A DNA stretch of 64,000 nt, taken from the NCBI RefSeq assembly GCF_041051975.1, contig NZ_CP163435.1:5799001-5863000 (forward strand). The letters are read 5' to 3'. Shown piece after piece: positions 40,977-50,204 of the stretch (position 1 is the first letter of the stretch; every line of letters begins with the position of its first letter). Made by a program: the position numbers and the translations under genes. The notes beneath the pieces are model-generated. The model did not search any database. It was not told the DNA's origin and saw only the letters and a list, made by a program, of their open reading frames with translations. This stretch comes from Streptomyces sp. R21. GTDB taxonomy: Bacteria; Actinomycetota; Actinomycetes; Streptomycetales; Streptomycetaceae.

Positions 40977-42476
40977 TTAATGTCCGCTGTCGCCGGTGCC
41001 CAGCCAGCCGGCCAGCTTGCCGCCCTGGCCGACGGCGCGCAGCCGCTTCTCCGCCGCGTCCCGGACCGGGTCGGTGGCCACCACGAGCAGCTCGTCGCCG
41101 CGCCGCAGCACGGTTGTGGGCAGCGGCACGAAGGACGTCCCTTCGCGTACGACGAGCGTGACGGCGGCGCCCGCGGGCAGCCGCAGCTCGTGGACCTCGA
41201 CGCCGTGCATGCGCGATCCCTTCGGGATCGCGACGGACAGCAGGTGGCCGCGCAGCCGCTCCAGAGGGGCCGATTCGATCCCCAGATCGGCTGCCTCCGG
41301 GGACTCGCCCAGCCGGAGCTTGCGGGCCAGCCAGGGCAGGGTGGGGCCCTGTACGAAGGTGTAGACGACCACCAGGACGAAGACGATGTTGAAGATCCGC
41401 AGGCTTCCCTCGATGCCGCTGACCATCGGGATCGTCGCCAGGATGATGGGCACGGCGCCGCGCAGCCCGGCCCAGGACATCAGGGTCTGCTCCTGCCAGG
41501 GCAGCCGGAACGGCAGCAGGCTGACCAGCACGCTCAGGGGTCGCGCCACCATGGTGAGGATCAGGCCGATGACGAGCGCGGGCCAGATGTCGTCGCCCAT
41601 CCGGTGCGGTGTGACCAGCAGGCCGAGCAGGACGAACATGCCGATCTGGGCGATCCAGCCGAGGCCTTCGGCGAAACCGCGCGTGGCGGGCCAGTGCGGC
41701 AGCTTCGCGTTGCCGAGCACCATCGCCGCGAGATACACGGCGAGGAAGCCGCTGCCGTGCGCCAGCGCGCCGGCGGCGTACGCCGTGACCGCGATCGCCA
41801 TCACGGCGATCGGATAGAGGCCGGAGGCGGGCAGCGCCACGTGGCGCAGCCCCCATGATCCGAGCCAGCCCACCGCGAGACCGAGGGCCGCGCCGATGGC
41901 CAGCTCCAGGGCTATCTCGCCCAGCAGTACGTACCAGTGCTCCACTGGGCCGACCGTGGAGAAGGCGACGACCAGGATGACCACCGGGGCGTCGTTGAAG
42001 CCCGACTCGGCCTCCAGGACACCCGTCACGCGCGCGGGGAGGGGCACTTTCCGCAGGACCGAGAAGACCGCCGCCGCGTCCGTCGAGGACACCACCGCTC
42101 CGACGATGAGCGCCGGCCGCCAATCCAGCCCGACGAGGTAGTGCGCCCCCGCGGCCGTGACTCCGACGCTGACCGCGACACCGACCAGCGCCAGTGAGGA
42201 GGCAGCCGGAAGTGCCGGTCTGACCTCCTTCCACTTCGTACCGAGACCGCCCTCGGCCAGGATCACGACCAGGGCCGCGTATCCGATGACCTGGGTCAGC
42301 TCGGCGTTGTTGAAGTGGACGTCGCCGATCCCGTCCTGGCCCATGGCGATGCCGATGCCGAGGTATACGAGCAGGCTGGGGAGCCCGCTGCGCGAGGAGA
42401 TCCGAACCGCTGCCACCGCGACGAGCAGAACGAGCGAGCAGACGAGCAGGAGCTGGTTGAGGTGGTGGACAGTCAG
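40977..42476 (-). CDS. CPA1-type potassium/proton antiporter with RCK_C domain
   Basis: About 499 residues: some twelve to thirteen membrane helices of the Na+/H+ or K+/H+ exchanger fold (VSSTDAAAVFSVLR, ESGFNDAPVV and WAGLRGAVPI are family motifs) and a C-terminal RCK_C/TrkA_C domain (about 405-480) that binds a regulatory ligand. It resembles NhaP2/CvrA-like K+/H+ exchangers. In-frame coding continues 20 codons before the first GTG at 42416, giving TVHHLNQLLLVCSLVLLVAV, an obvious first helix. The only start with a ribosome site (AAGGGAAGGA, 3-4 bases upstream) is CTG at 42476; no ATG, GTG or TTG lies between the upstream in-frame TAA and 42416. Confidence 0.88.
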   Translation of the reverse strand: MTVHHLNQLLLVCSLVLLVAVAAVRISSRSGLPSLLVYLGIGIAMGQDGIGDVHFNNAELTQVIGYAALVVILAEGGLGTKWKEVRPALPAASSLALVGVAVSVGVTAAGAHYLVGLDWRPALIVGAVVSSTDAAAVFSVLRKVPLPARVTGVLEAESGFNDAPVVILVVAFSTVGPVEHWYVLLGEIALELAIGAALGLAVGWLGSWGLRHVALPASGLYPIAVMAIAVTAYAAGALAHGSGFLAVYLAAMVLGNAKLPHWPATRGFAEGLGWIAQIGMFVLLGLLVTPHRMGDDIWPALVIGLILTMVARPLSVLVSLLPFRLPWQEQTLMSWAGLRGAVPIILATIPMVSGIEGSLRIFNIVFVLVVVYTFVQGPTLPWLARKLRLGESPEAADLGIESAPLERLRGHLLSVAIPKGSRMHGVEVHELRLPAGAAVTLVVREGTSFVPLPTTVLRRGDELLVVATDPVRDAAEKRLRAVGQGGKLAGWLGTGDSGH

Positions 42477-42688
42477 CGGTCCTTCCCTTCTCTGACCCAG
42501 GCACTTAGTTACCTTGTCTAGTTACCCTACCTAACTCTTGACGCTTTCTTGACACTTCTCAGGGCAAGATCGAACGGCCGTCCGCCCAGGGACCCGACTC
42601 CGCGTCAAGGCGCGGTGGGCCCTGCGCCTATGGTTGCTCCAGCACTCCAGGACCGCCTGCCGCTCGCGTTAGGACAGCAAGGACAGCG

Positions 42689-45448
42689 ATGCCCCCCAAC
42701 ACCACCGCCTCTTCCGGCCAAAAGCCGGGCAAGTCCGGCAGGAAGAAGGGGCGCAGAGCCCGTCTGTTCCTGATCGTCCTGGTCCTGGCCATCGTGGGAG
42801 GCGTCGCCTTCGGCGCGTACTGGAGCATCAGCACCGTGCGCGCCTCCTTCCCGCAGACCAAGGGCTCGATCACGCTCGACGGTCTGTCAGGACCCGTGGA
42901 CGTGCAGCGGGACGGCAACGGAATACCGCAGATCTACGCGGCGTCCGACGCGGACCTGTTCATGGCGCAGGGGTACGTCCAGGCGCAGGACCGGTTCTAC
43001 GAGATGGACGTGCGCCGCCACATGACCTCGGGCCGGCTGTCCGAGATGTTCGGCAAGGGGCAGGTCGAGAACGACGAGTTCCTGCGCACGCTGGGCTGGG
43101 ACCGGGTGGCAAAGAAGGAGTACGACACCAAACTGTCGGCCTCTACGAAGAACTACCTCCAGGCGTACGCCAAGGGAGTCAATGCCTACCTGAAGGGCAA
43201 GGACGGCAAGGACATCTCCCTGGAGTACGCGGCCCTCGGCTTCTCCAACGACTACGAGCCCCAGGAGTGGACCCCGGTCGACTCGGTGGCCTGGCTCAAG
43301 GCGATGGCCTGGGACCTGCGCGGCAACATGCAGGACGAGATCGATCGCTCCCTGATGACGAGCCGTCTCGGCCCGAAGCAGATCGCCGACCTGTACCCGG
43401 ATTACCCGTACAGCCGGAACAAGACGATCGTCCAGGAGGGCGAGTACGACACGGTCACCAAGTCGTACGTCCAGGGCAGCTCCGCCACGGCCTCCTCGAC
43501 CGGTACGGCGGGCACCGGCCTCACGGGCAACGTCACGGCGTCCGGCACGGGGCTGCAGAGCCAGCTGTCGGGCCTTTACGACGTCCTCGACAACGTGCCC
43601 ACGGCCGTCGGCGTGAACGGCAACGGCATCGGCTCCAACTCCTGGGTCGTCGCCGGGTCGCACACCATCACCGGCAAGCCGCTGCTGGCCAACGACCCGC
43701 ACCTGTCGGCCTCGCTGCCCTCGGTCTGGTACCAGATGGGTCTGCACTGCCGCAGCGTCTCCAGCAAGTGCCAGTACGACGTGACCGGTTACACCTTCGC
43801 GGGCATGCCCGGTGTGGTCATCGGCCACAACCAGGACATCGCCTGGGGCATGACCAACTCCGGGGCGGACGTCACCGACCTCTACCTGGAGAAGCTCACC
43901 GGCGACGGCTACCAGTACGACGGCAAGGTGCTGCCCTTCACGTCCCGCGAGGAGACGATCAAAATCGCGGGCGCCGAGTCCAAGAAGATCGTCGTCCGCG
44001 AGACCAACAATGGGCCCCTGCTGTCCGACCGCAACGACGAGCTCGTGAAGGTCGGCAAGAAGGCCACCGTCGACACGGCGGCGCCCGACCGCGGCGACGG
44101 CTACGGCATCTCGCTGCGCTGGACCGCGCTGGACCCGGGCAACTCCATGGACGCCGTCTTCGCGATGGACAAGGCCTCCGACTGGAGCGAGTTCCGCAAG
44201 GCGTCCACGTCCTTCGACGTGCCCTCTCAGAACCTGATCTACGCCGACACCAAGGACAACATCGGCTATCAGCTGCCCGGGAAGATCCCGATGCGCGGCA
44301 AGGGCAACGGCTCGCTCCCGTCGCCGGGCTGGGACTCCAAGTACAAGTGGACCGGCTACATCCCGCAGTCCGCGCTGCCCTACGAGTACAACCCGAAGCG
44401 CGGCTACATCGTGACCGCCAACCAGGCCGTCGTCGACGAGGGCAAGTACCCCTACACGCTCACCACGGACTGGGGTTACGGCACGCGCAGCCAGCGGATC
44501 ACCGACCTGATCCAGTCGAAGATCGACGGCGGCGGCAAGATCTCGACCGACGACATGCGCCAGATGCAGCTGGACAACAGCAGCGAGATCGCCAAGCTCC
44601 TGGTGCCCAAGCTGCTCAAGATCGACGTCAAGGACAAGAACGTCCGCGAGGCGCAGAAGCTCCTGGAGGGCTGGGACTACACCCAGGATGCCGACTCGGC
44701 GGCCGCCGCGTACTTCAACGCGACCTGGCGCAACATCCTCAAGCTCGCCTTCGGCAACAAGCTGCCCAAGGAACTGCGGGTCAAGGGCCAGTGCCTGTAC
44801 GTCGACCCGGTCGACACCACCGGTCCCGTGGACGATGACGACGACAAGGTCCGCGAGTGCGGCCAGCGCGATGCCGACCAGGCCCAACCGGACGGCGGCG
44901 ACCGCTGGTTCGAGGTGGTCCGCAAGATCATCGACGATGAGAAGAACGACTGGTGGCAGGCGCCCAGGACGCGCCTGGACAAGGCGACCGACACCCGTGA
45001 CGAGCTGTTCGCGCGGGCCCTCAAGGACGCCCGCTGGGAGCTGACCGCCAAGCTCGGCAAGGACATCGACACCTGGAGCTGGGGCCGGCTGCACCGCCTG
45101 TTCCTGAAGAACCAGACCCTCGGTACCGAAGGCCCCGGTTTCCTGAAGTACATGCTCAACCGCGGCCCCTGGAAGCTCAGCGGCGGCGAGGCGACGGTCA
45201 ACGCGACCGGCTGGAACGCGGCGGGTGGCTACGGAGTGGTCTGGGTGCCGTCCATGCGGATGGTGGTCAACCTCGGGGACCTCGACAAGTCCAAGTGGAT
45301 CAACCTCTCCGGCGCCTCCGGGCACGCTTACAGCGCCCATTACACCGACCAGACGGACAAGTGGGCCAAGGGCGAACTGCTGCCGTGGGCCTTCTCGCGG
45401 AAGGCGGTCGACAAGAGCACGAGCGACACGCTGGTGCTCAAGCCGTGA
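42689..45448 (+). CDS. penicillin acylase family N-terminal-nucleophile hydrolase
   Basis: A 919-residue protein, membrane-anchored by a helix at about 25-47 after a Lys/Arg-rich start. The alpha-like region begins DVQRDGNGIPQIYA and contains AQGYVQAQDRFYEMD. Cleavage would occur before Ser316 in GIGSNSWVVAG, which becomes the N-terminal nucleophile of the beta chain. HNQDIAWGMTNSGADVTDLY is the beta-chain oxyanion and substrate-binding region. Relatives act on beta-lactams, acyl-homoserine lactones or cyclic lipopeptides, so the real substrate is open. AAGGACAGCG precedes the ATG. A Thr/Ala/Gly-rich linker (about 258-290) lies just before the cleavage site. Confidence 0.9.
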   Translation: MPPNTTASSGQKPGKSGRKKGRRARLFLIVLVLAIVGGVAFGAYWSISTVRASFPQTKGSITLDGLSGPVDVQRDGNGIPQIYAASDADLFMAQGYVQAQDRFYEMDVRRHMTSGRLSEMFGKGQVENDEFLRTLGWDRVAKKEYDTKLSASTKNYLQAYAKGVNAYLKGKDGKDISLEYAALGFSNDYEPQEWTPVDSVAWLKAMAWDLRGNMQDEIDRSLMTSRLGPKQIADLYPDYPYSRNKTIVQEGEYDTVTKSYVQGSSATASSTGTAGTGLTGNVTASGTGLQSQLSGLYDVLDNVPTAVGVNGNGIGSNSWVVAGSHTITGKPLLANDPHLSASLPSVWYQMGLHCRSVSSKCQYDVTGYTFAGMPGVVIGHNQDIAWGMTNSGADVTDLYLEKLTGDGYQYDGKVLPFTSREETIKIAGAESKKIVVRETNNGPLLSDRNDELVKVGKKATVDTAAPDRGDGYGISLRWTALDPGNSMDAVFAMDKASDWSEFRKASTSFDVPSQNLIYADTKDNIGYQLPGKIPMRGKGNGSLPSPGWDSKYKWTGYIPQSALPYEYNPKRGYIVTANQAVVDEGKYPYTLTTDWGYGTRSQRITDLIQSKIDGGGKISTDDMRQMQLDNSSEIAKLLVPKLLKIDVKDKNVREAQKLLEGWDYTQDADSAAAAYFNATWRNILKLAFGNKLPKELRVKGQCLYVDPVDTTGPVDDDDDKVRECGQRDADQAQPDGGDRWFEVVRKIIDDEKNDWWQAPRTRLDKATDTRDELFARALKDARWELTAKLGKDIDTWSWGRLHRLFLKNQTLGTEGPGFLKYMLNRGPWKLSGGEATVNATGWNAAGGYGVVWVPSMRMVVNLGDLDKSKWINLSGASGHAYSAHYTDQTDKWAKGELLPWAFSRKAVDKSTSDTLVLKP

Positions 45449-45467
45449 CGACCCGCGCATGACGAAT

Positions 45468-45497
45468 ATGGCCCTCCACGCACGCGTGGAGGGCCAT
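45468..45497 (+). terminator. Terminator of the acylase gene
   Basis: ATGGCCCTCCACG (45468-45480) pairs perfectly with CGTGGAGGGCCAT (45485-45497) around a 4-base loop and is followed by TTC. It separates the acylase gene from the convergent cyclo-ligase gene. Confidence 0.85.
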
Positions 45498-45548
45498 TTC
45501 ACTTGCCGTACACGAAACCGCCCGTACGAACCGCCGGTACGAAACCGC

Positions 45549-46163
45549 TCAGCGGAAGCGGCGTACGCCCGACGGGGTCACCACCGCGTGCACCGGCCGG
45601 TCGTGTGCCTCCTCGGGGACGCGCTCGACGACTTCCGTGTCGTACAGGAGCACCACGAGAGCGGGGTCGGCGCCCGCGCGCTCCAACCGGGCCAGTACGC
45701 GGTCGTACGAGCCCCCGCCGCGGCCCAGGCGCATGCCGCGCGCGTCCACCGCCAGCCCCGGCAGCAGCACGACGTCCGCGTCCCGCACGGCGTCCGCGCC
45801 GAGGCGCTCGCCCGCGGGCTCCAAGAGGGCCATCTTTCCGCCATGTTGGACGCGCGCGAGGGAGCCCTCTCCGGCGTAGGCGCCCCAGTCCAGGTCGTTG
45901 TCGGGCAGAAGCGCCGGGAGCAGAACGCGCACGCCCCGCGCGCGCAGCGCGTCCAGGAGCGCGAGAGTTCCGGGCTCACTCCCCACGGAGACGTACGCCG
46001 CCACCGTGCGCGCATGCGCCAGTTCGGGCAGTTCAAGAGCGCGGGCGGCGAGCGCTGCCGCGGTTTCCTGCACGTCATCCGCCGTCAACCGGCTTCTCAC
46101 CGTGAGGAACTCTCGCCGCAACATTCGCTTGGCAGGCTCTGGTCCAGATCCGACGTGACTCAC
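45549..46163 (-). CDS. 5-formyltetrahydrofolate cyclo-ligase
   Basis: A 204-residue enzyme (YgfA/FAU1 family) that uses ATP to turn 5-formyl-THF into 5,10-methenyl-THF. Family features are the basic N-terminus KRMLRREFLTVRSRL, LLPALLPDNDLDWGAY, and the C-terminal GLAVDARGMRLGRGGGSYDRVLAR, the conserved glycine-rich nucleotide-binding signature. The GTG at 46163 follows AGGAG; a more upstream ATG would add eight residues. It is divergent from galU across about 95 bp. Cyclo-ligase beside galU and glp is a recurrent actinobacterial arrangement. Confidence 0.9.
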   Translation of the reverse strand: MSHVGSGPEPAKRMLRREFLTVRSRLTADDVQETAAALAARALELPELAHARTVAAYVSVGSEPGTLALLDALRARGVRVLLPALLPDNDLDWGAYAGEGSLARVQHGGKMALLEPAGERLGADAVRDADVVLLPGLAVDARGMRLGRGGGSYDRVLARLERAGADPALVVLLYDTEVVERVPEEAHDRPVHAVVTPSGVRRFR

Positions 46164-46258
46164 AGGTGTCTCCTGTACGTTTCTCAAACATGCTCATATG
46201 AGAGCGAATTAACCGGAGACACAGATTCCGCACATAGCCACCGGATATGGTTGCGGGC

Positions 46259-47161
46259 ATGACTGACTCGCACCCCAGGATCAGTAAGGCTGTCATCCCA
46301 GCAGCAGGCCTCGGCACCCGGTTCCTGCCGGCCACCAAAGCCACTCCCAAGGAGATGCTGCCGGTCGTCGACAAGCCGGCGATCCAGTACGTGGTCGAAG
46401 AGGCCGTGTCGGCGGGTCTGGACGACGTCCTGATGATCACCGGTCGCAACAAGCGCCCCCTCGAGGACCACTTCGACCGCAACTACGAGCTCGAGTCCGC
46501 CCTTCAGAAGAAGGGCGACGCCAGCCGGCTCGCCAAGGTTCAGGAGTCCAGCGACCTCGCGACCATGCACTACGTGCGCCAGGGCGACCCCAGGGGTCTC
46601 GGCCACGCCGTCCTGTGCGCGGCCCCGCACGTGGGGCACGAGCCCTTCGCCGTCCTCCTCGGCGACGACCTGATCGACCCGCGCGACCCCCTGCTCGCGC
46701 GCATGGTCGAGGTCCAGGAGCAGCACGGCGGCAGCGTCATCGCGCTCATGGAAGTCGCTCCCGAGCAGATCCACCTCTACGGATGCGCCGCCGTCGACGC
46801 CACCGACGAGGGCGATCTGGTGAAGGTGACGGGCCTGGTCGAGAAGCCGGACCCGGCGGACGCGCCCAGCAACTACGCGATCATCGGACGTTACGTCCTG
46901 GACCCCCACATCTTCGACATACTGCGCAAGACCGAGCCGGGCCGCGGCGGCGAGATCCAGCTCACCGACGCGCTCCAGCAGCTCGCCGCGGACGAGAAGG
47001 TCGGTGGCCCCGTGCACGGTGTCGTCTTCAAGGGCCGCCGCTATGACACCGGGGACCGCGGCGACTACCTGCGTGCCATTGTCAGACTCGCGTGCGAACG
47101 TGAAGACCTGGGCCCGGACTTCCGGACCTGGCTTCGCAGTTACGTAGCCGAGGAGATGTAG
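46259..47161 (+). CDS. galU: UTP-glucose-1-phosphate uridylyltransferase
   Basis: A 300-residue GalU that makes UDP-glucose from UTP and glucose 1-phosphate for cell-wall polymers and trehalose. The nucleotide-binding signature is VIPAAGLGTRFLPATKATPKE at the start, with the catalytic lysines in KPAIQY and LVEKP, and DDLIDP is the metal-binding region. Start ATG 46259 is chosen over ATG 46247 four codons earlier; both have weak sites. It heads a block of co-directional genes (galU, moeA/glp, moaC, mogA, GNAT, sepX) with small gaps, so shared transcription is likely. Confidence 0.94.
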   Translation: MTDSHPRISKAVIPAAGLGTRFLPATKATPKEMLPVVDKPAIQYVVEEAVSAGLDDVLMITGRNKRPLEDHFDRNYELESALQKKGDASRLAKVQESSDLATMHYVRQGDPRGLGHAVLCAAPHVGHEPFAVLLGDDLIDPRDPLLARMVEVQEQHGGSVIALMEVAPEQIHLYGCAAVDATDEGDLVKVTGLVEKPDPADAPSNYAIIGRYVLDPHIFDILRKTEPGRGGEIQLTDALQQLAADEKVGGPVHGVVFKGRRYDTGDRGDYLRAIVRLACEREDLGPDFRTWLRSYVAEEM

Positions 47162-47166
47162 CAACT

Positions 47167-48489
47167 TTGAGCAGCCCCGCGCCCCGCGCCGCCGACCAGG
47201 ACCACCTCTGGTCGGTGACCGAACACCTGGAGGACATCCTCGCGACCGTCCGCCCTCTCGAACCCATCGAGCTGCAACTCCTCGACGCCCAGGGCTGCGT
47301 CCTGGTCGAGGACGTCACGGTGGCGGTCTCCCTGCCGCCGTTCGACAACAGCTCCATGGACGGGTACGCGGTCCGGGTCGCCGATGTCGCGGGCGCGAGC
47401 GAGGAGTACCCGGCGTCCCTGACAGTCGTCGGTGATGTCGCGGCGGGCCAGGCCGAGCAGCCCTACGTGGGCCCCGGCCAGGCCGCCCGCATCATGACCG
47501 GCGCCCCGCTGCCGCCGGGCGCCGAGGCCGTCGTCCCCGTGGAGTGGACCGACGGCGGACTGGGTGGCGGCCCGGTCTCCGGGATGCGCGCCCACAGCGC
47601 CGCCCCCGACGGAGCCTCCGGCGAGGTGCAGGTCCACCGCCCGGCCGAGGCACGCGCGCACGTGCGCGCGCAGGGCAGCGACGTCAAGGCCGGTGACCGC
47701 GCCCTCGACGCGGGCACCGTCCTCGGCCCGCCGCAGATCGCACTGCTCGCCGCGATCGGCCGCGGGACGGTGCGCGTGCGCCCGCGCCCGCGCGTGGTGG
47801 TCCTGTCCACCGGCAGCGAACTGGTCCAGCCCGACGAGGAATTGGGCCCCGGGCAGATCTTCGACTCCAACAGCTTCGCCCTCTGCGCGGCAGCCCGCGA
47901 CGCCGGAGCCATCGGCTACCGGGTGGGCGCGGTCGCCGACGACGCCGAGACACTCCGCTCGACCATCGAGGACCAACTTGTCCGCGCCGACCTGGTGGTC
48001 ACGACGGGCGGGGTGAGTGTGGGGGCGTACGACGTCGTCAAGGAAGCCCTGTCCTCCGTCGCCGACGAGGACGAGGCGGGCAGCGGCATCGAGTTCCGCA
48101 AGCTCGCCATGCAGCCCGGCAAGCCCCAGGGCTTCGGCTCCATCGGCCCCGACCACACCCCGCTGCTCGCGCTCCCGGGCAACCCGGTCTCTTCGTACGT
48201 CTCCTTCGAGCTGTTCGTGCGGCCCGCGATCCGCACGCTGATGGGCCTGGAGGACGTCCACCGGCCCACGACCCGGGCGACCCTGGAGACGGCCAAGGCG
48301 CTGACCTCGCCCGAAGGCCGCCGGCAGTTCCTGCGGGGGAAGTACGCCGACGGGAAGGTGACCCCGGTAGGAGGCGCCGGATCGCATCTGATCGCCGCCC
48401 TGGCCCGGGCCGACGCGCTGATCGTGGTCCCCGAGGGCGACACCTCCGTCGAGCCCGGTGCCGAGGTCGAGGTGGTCCTGCTCGGCTGA
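47167..48489 (+). CDS. moeA: MoeA/gephyrin-like protein (Glp)
   Basis: A 440-residue molybdopterin molybdenumtransferase-type protein. The MoeA N-domain has PPFDNSSMDGYAVR, the central MoCF domain has VLSTGSELV and TTGGVSVGAYD, and the C-terminal beta domain runs from about 360. An extra segment (about 140-175, Gly/Ala-rich) interrupts the N-domain. It starts at TTG five bases after galU. In corynebacteria the paralogue at this exact locus, Glp, binds FtsZ and the receptor GlpR; the sepX/glpR gene five genes downstream suggests this protein may be both enzyme and divisome partner. Which applies cannot be read from sequence. Confidence 0.88.
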   Translation: MSSPAPRAADQDHLWSVTEHLEDILATVRPLEPIELQLLDAQGCVLVEDVTVAVSLPPFDNSSMDGYAVRVADVAGASEEYPASLTVVGDVAAGQAEQPYVGPGQAARIMTGAPLPPGAEAVVPVEWTDGGLGGGPVSGMRAHSAAPDGASGEVQVHRPAEARAHVRAQGSDVKAGDRALDAGTVLGPPQIALLAAIGRGTVRVRPRPRVVVLSTGSELVQPDEELGPGQIFDSNSFALCAAARDAGAIGYRVGAVADDAETLRSTIEDQLVRADLVVTTGGVSVGAYDVVKEALSSVADEDEAGSGIEFRKLAMQPGKPQGFGSIGPDHTPLLALPGNPVSSYVSFELFVRPAIRTLMGLEDVHRPTTRATLETAKALTSPEGRRQFLRGKYADGKVTPVGGAGSHLIAALARADALIVVPEGDTSVEPGAEVEVVLLG

Positions 48490-48571
48490 GAGCCCCGACT
48501 TGGCGGTACCGTGTCGCGCACACAGGCCACGCGCCGCACCGCGACGGGCCCGGACCGGGAGCGCCACCACC

Positions 48572-49051
48572 ATGAGTACGCAGGACCGACTGACACACAT
48601 CGACGACGCGGGCGCCGCCCGTATGGTCGACGTATCCGGGAAGGACGTGACCGCGCGCACCGCCCGCGCCAGCGGCCGCGTCCTGGTCTCGCCCCGGGTG
48701 GTCGAGCTGCTGCGCGGCGAGGGGGTCCCCAAGGGCGACGCCCTCGCCACCGCGCGCATCGCGGGCATCATGGGCGCCAAGCGCACCCCGGACCTGATCC
48801 CGCTGTGTCACCCGTTGTCGGTGTCGGGTGTCAAGCTGGATCTGTCGGTCGCGGACGACGCCGTCGAGATCCTCGCCACCGTGAAGACCACCGACCGTAC
48901 GGGCGTCGAGATGGAAGCCCTCACCGCGGTCAGCGTGGCGGCCCTCACCGTGATCGACATGGTCAAGGCGGTCGACAAGGGAGCGGTCATCACGGACGTA
49001 CGAGTCGAGGAGAAGACGGGCGGCAAGTCGGGCGACTGGAGCCGGGCATGA
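48572..49051 (+). CDS. moaC: cyclic pyranopterin monophosphate synthase
   Basis: A 159-residue MoaC that converts 3',8-cyclo-dihydro-GTP to cyclic pyranopterin monophosphate, the first stable intermediate of molybdenum cofactor synthesis. Diagnostic segments are MVDVSGKDVTARTARASG, KRTPDLIPLCHPLSVSGV and DRTGVEMEALTAVSVAALT, with the catalytic lysine near the IDMVKAVDKG segment. ATG 48572 follows GGGAG. The stop overlaps the mogA start (ATGA). The partner moaA is not in the window. Confidence 0.95.
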   Translation: MSTQDRLTHIDDAGAARMVDVSGKDVTARTARASGRVLVSPRVVELLRGEGVPKGDALATARIAGIMGAKRTPDLIPLCHPLSVSGVKLDLSVADDAVEILATVKTTDRTGVEMEALTAVSVAALTVIDMVKAVDKGAVITDVRVEEKTGGKSGDWSRA

Positions 49052-49560
49052 CGGCGGGGTCGTACCGCGCCCTGGTGGTCACCGCCTCCAACCGGGCCGC
49101 CGCGGGTGTCTACGAGGACAAGGGCGGGCCGCTCATCGCGGAGGGGCTGGCGGCGTTCGGCTTCGCGGTCGAGGGGCCGCAGGTCGTCCCCGACGGCGAT
49201 CCCGTCGAGGCCGCGCTGCGCGCGGGCGTGGATGCCGGATACGACGTGATCGTGACCACCGGTGGTACGGGGATCTCGCCCACCGACAGGACCCCCGAGG
49301 CCACCCGGCGCGTCCTCGACCACGAGGTGCCGGGCATTCCGGAGGCGATCAGGGCGTTCGGCCGGGAGAAGGTGCCGACCGCGGCGCTCTCCCGGGGGCT
49401 CGCCGGAGTCGCGGGAGCGACGCTGATCGTCAACCTGCCGGGTTCCACCGGCGGGGTACGGGACGGCCTGGCCGTTCTGGAGCCCCTGCTGATCCACGCC
49501 GTCGACCAGATCCGCGGCGGCGACCACCCCAGACCCAGCGGCAGTGGGGGTGCGAACTGA
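49048..49560 (+). CDS. mogA: molybdopterin adenylyltransferase (MogA/MoaB)
   Basis: A 170-residue MoCF-domain protein that adenylates molybdopterin before molybdenum insertion by MoeA. Features are ALVVTASNRAAAG, VVPDGDPVEAALRAG, the signature TTGGTGISPTDRTPEAT and NLPGSTGGVRDGL. It is coupled to moaC by an ATGA overlap and to the next gene by a CTGA overlap. It is the small stand-alone counterpart of the central domain of MoeA. Confidence 0.93.
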   Translation: MTAGSYRALVVTASNRAAAGVYEDKGGPLIAEGLAAFGFAVEGPQVVPDGDPVEAALRAGVDAGYDVIVTTGGTGISPTDRTPEATRRVLDHEVPGIPEAIRAFGREKVPTAALSRGLAGVAGATLIVNLPGSTGGVRDGLAVLEPLLIHAVDQIRGGDHPRPSGSGGAN

Positions 49561-50204
49561 ACAGCCCATCCTGGCCCGTCGAGCTGGTGGACGGCGACAT
49601 CGTCCTTCGGCCCATAAAGCTGCGCGATCAGCGGGCCTGGCGCGAGGTCAACCGGCGCAACCGGGACTGGCTGCGGCCGTGGGAGGCGACGATTCCGCCG
49701 CCGACGCCCAGCGGCCCGATCGCGCACCGGCCGACGTACCGGCAGATGGTCCGGCATCTGCGCGCCGAGGCCAACGCCGGCCGGATGCTGCCCTTCGTGA
49801 TCGAGTACCGAGGGCAGCTCGTCGGGCAGTTGACCGTCGCCGGGATCACCTGGGGGTCCATGTGCTCGGGGCACATCGGCTACTGGGTGGACGAGTCGGT
49901 GGCGGGCCGCGGAGTGATGCCGACGGCCGTTGCGCTGGTGACCGACCACTGCTTCCGCACCGTCGGACTGCACCGCATCGAGGTCTGCATTCGTCCCGAG
50001 AACGCGCCCAGCCGCAGGGTCGTGGAGAAACTCGGATTCCGCGAGGAAGGCCTTCGGCCACGTTATCTTCACATCGACGGAGCCTGGCGCGACCATCTCG
50101 TCTTCGCCCTCACCGCGGAAGAGGTGCCGGAGGGGTTGCTCGCCCGCTGGCGGCGGGCACGCTCACGGAACACCCCTCGGAACACCGCCGAGCCGGGGAA
50201 ATGA
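49557..50204 (+). CDS. GNAT acetyltransferase, RimJ/RimL-like
   Basis: About 215 residues. The GNAT fold is clear: VDGDIVLRPIKLRDQRAWRE at the start, the acetyl-CoA region WVDESVAGRGVMPTAVALV (RGxxx-type) and RIEVCIRPENAPSRRVVEKLGFREEGL. RimJ-type enzymes acetylate protein N-termini. In corynebacteria a rimJ-like gene lies between glp and glpR, as here. The first common start is GTG 49587 without a ribosome site; CTG at 49557 has GGGGG upstream and overlaps the mogA stop as CTGA, so I take CTG as the probable start. The longer form adds ten residues and does not change the domain. Confidence 0.88.
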   Translation: MNSPSWPVELVDGDIVLRPIKLRDQRAWREVNRRNRDWLRPWEATIPPPTPSGPIAHRPTYRQMVRHLRAEANAGRMLPFVIEYRGQLVGQLTVAGITWGSMCSGHIGYWVDESVAGRGVMPTAVALVTDHCFRTVGLHRIEVCIRPENAPSRRVVEKLGFREEGLRPRYLHIDGAWRDHLVFALTAEEVPEGLLARWRRARSRNTPRNTAEPGK

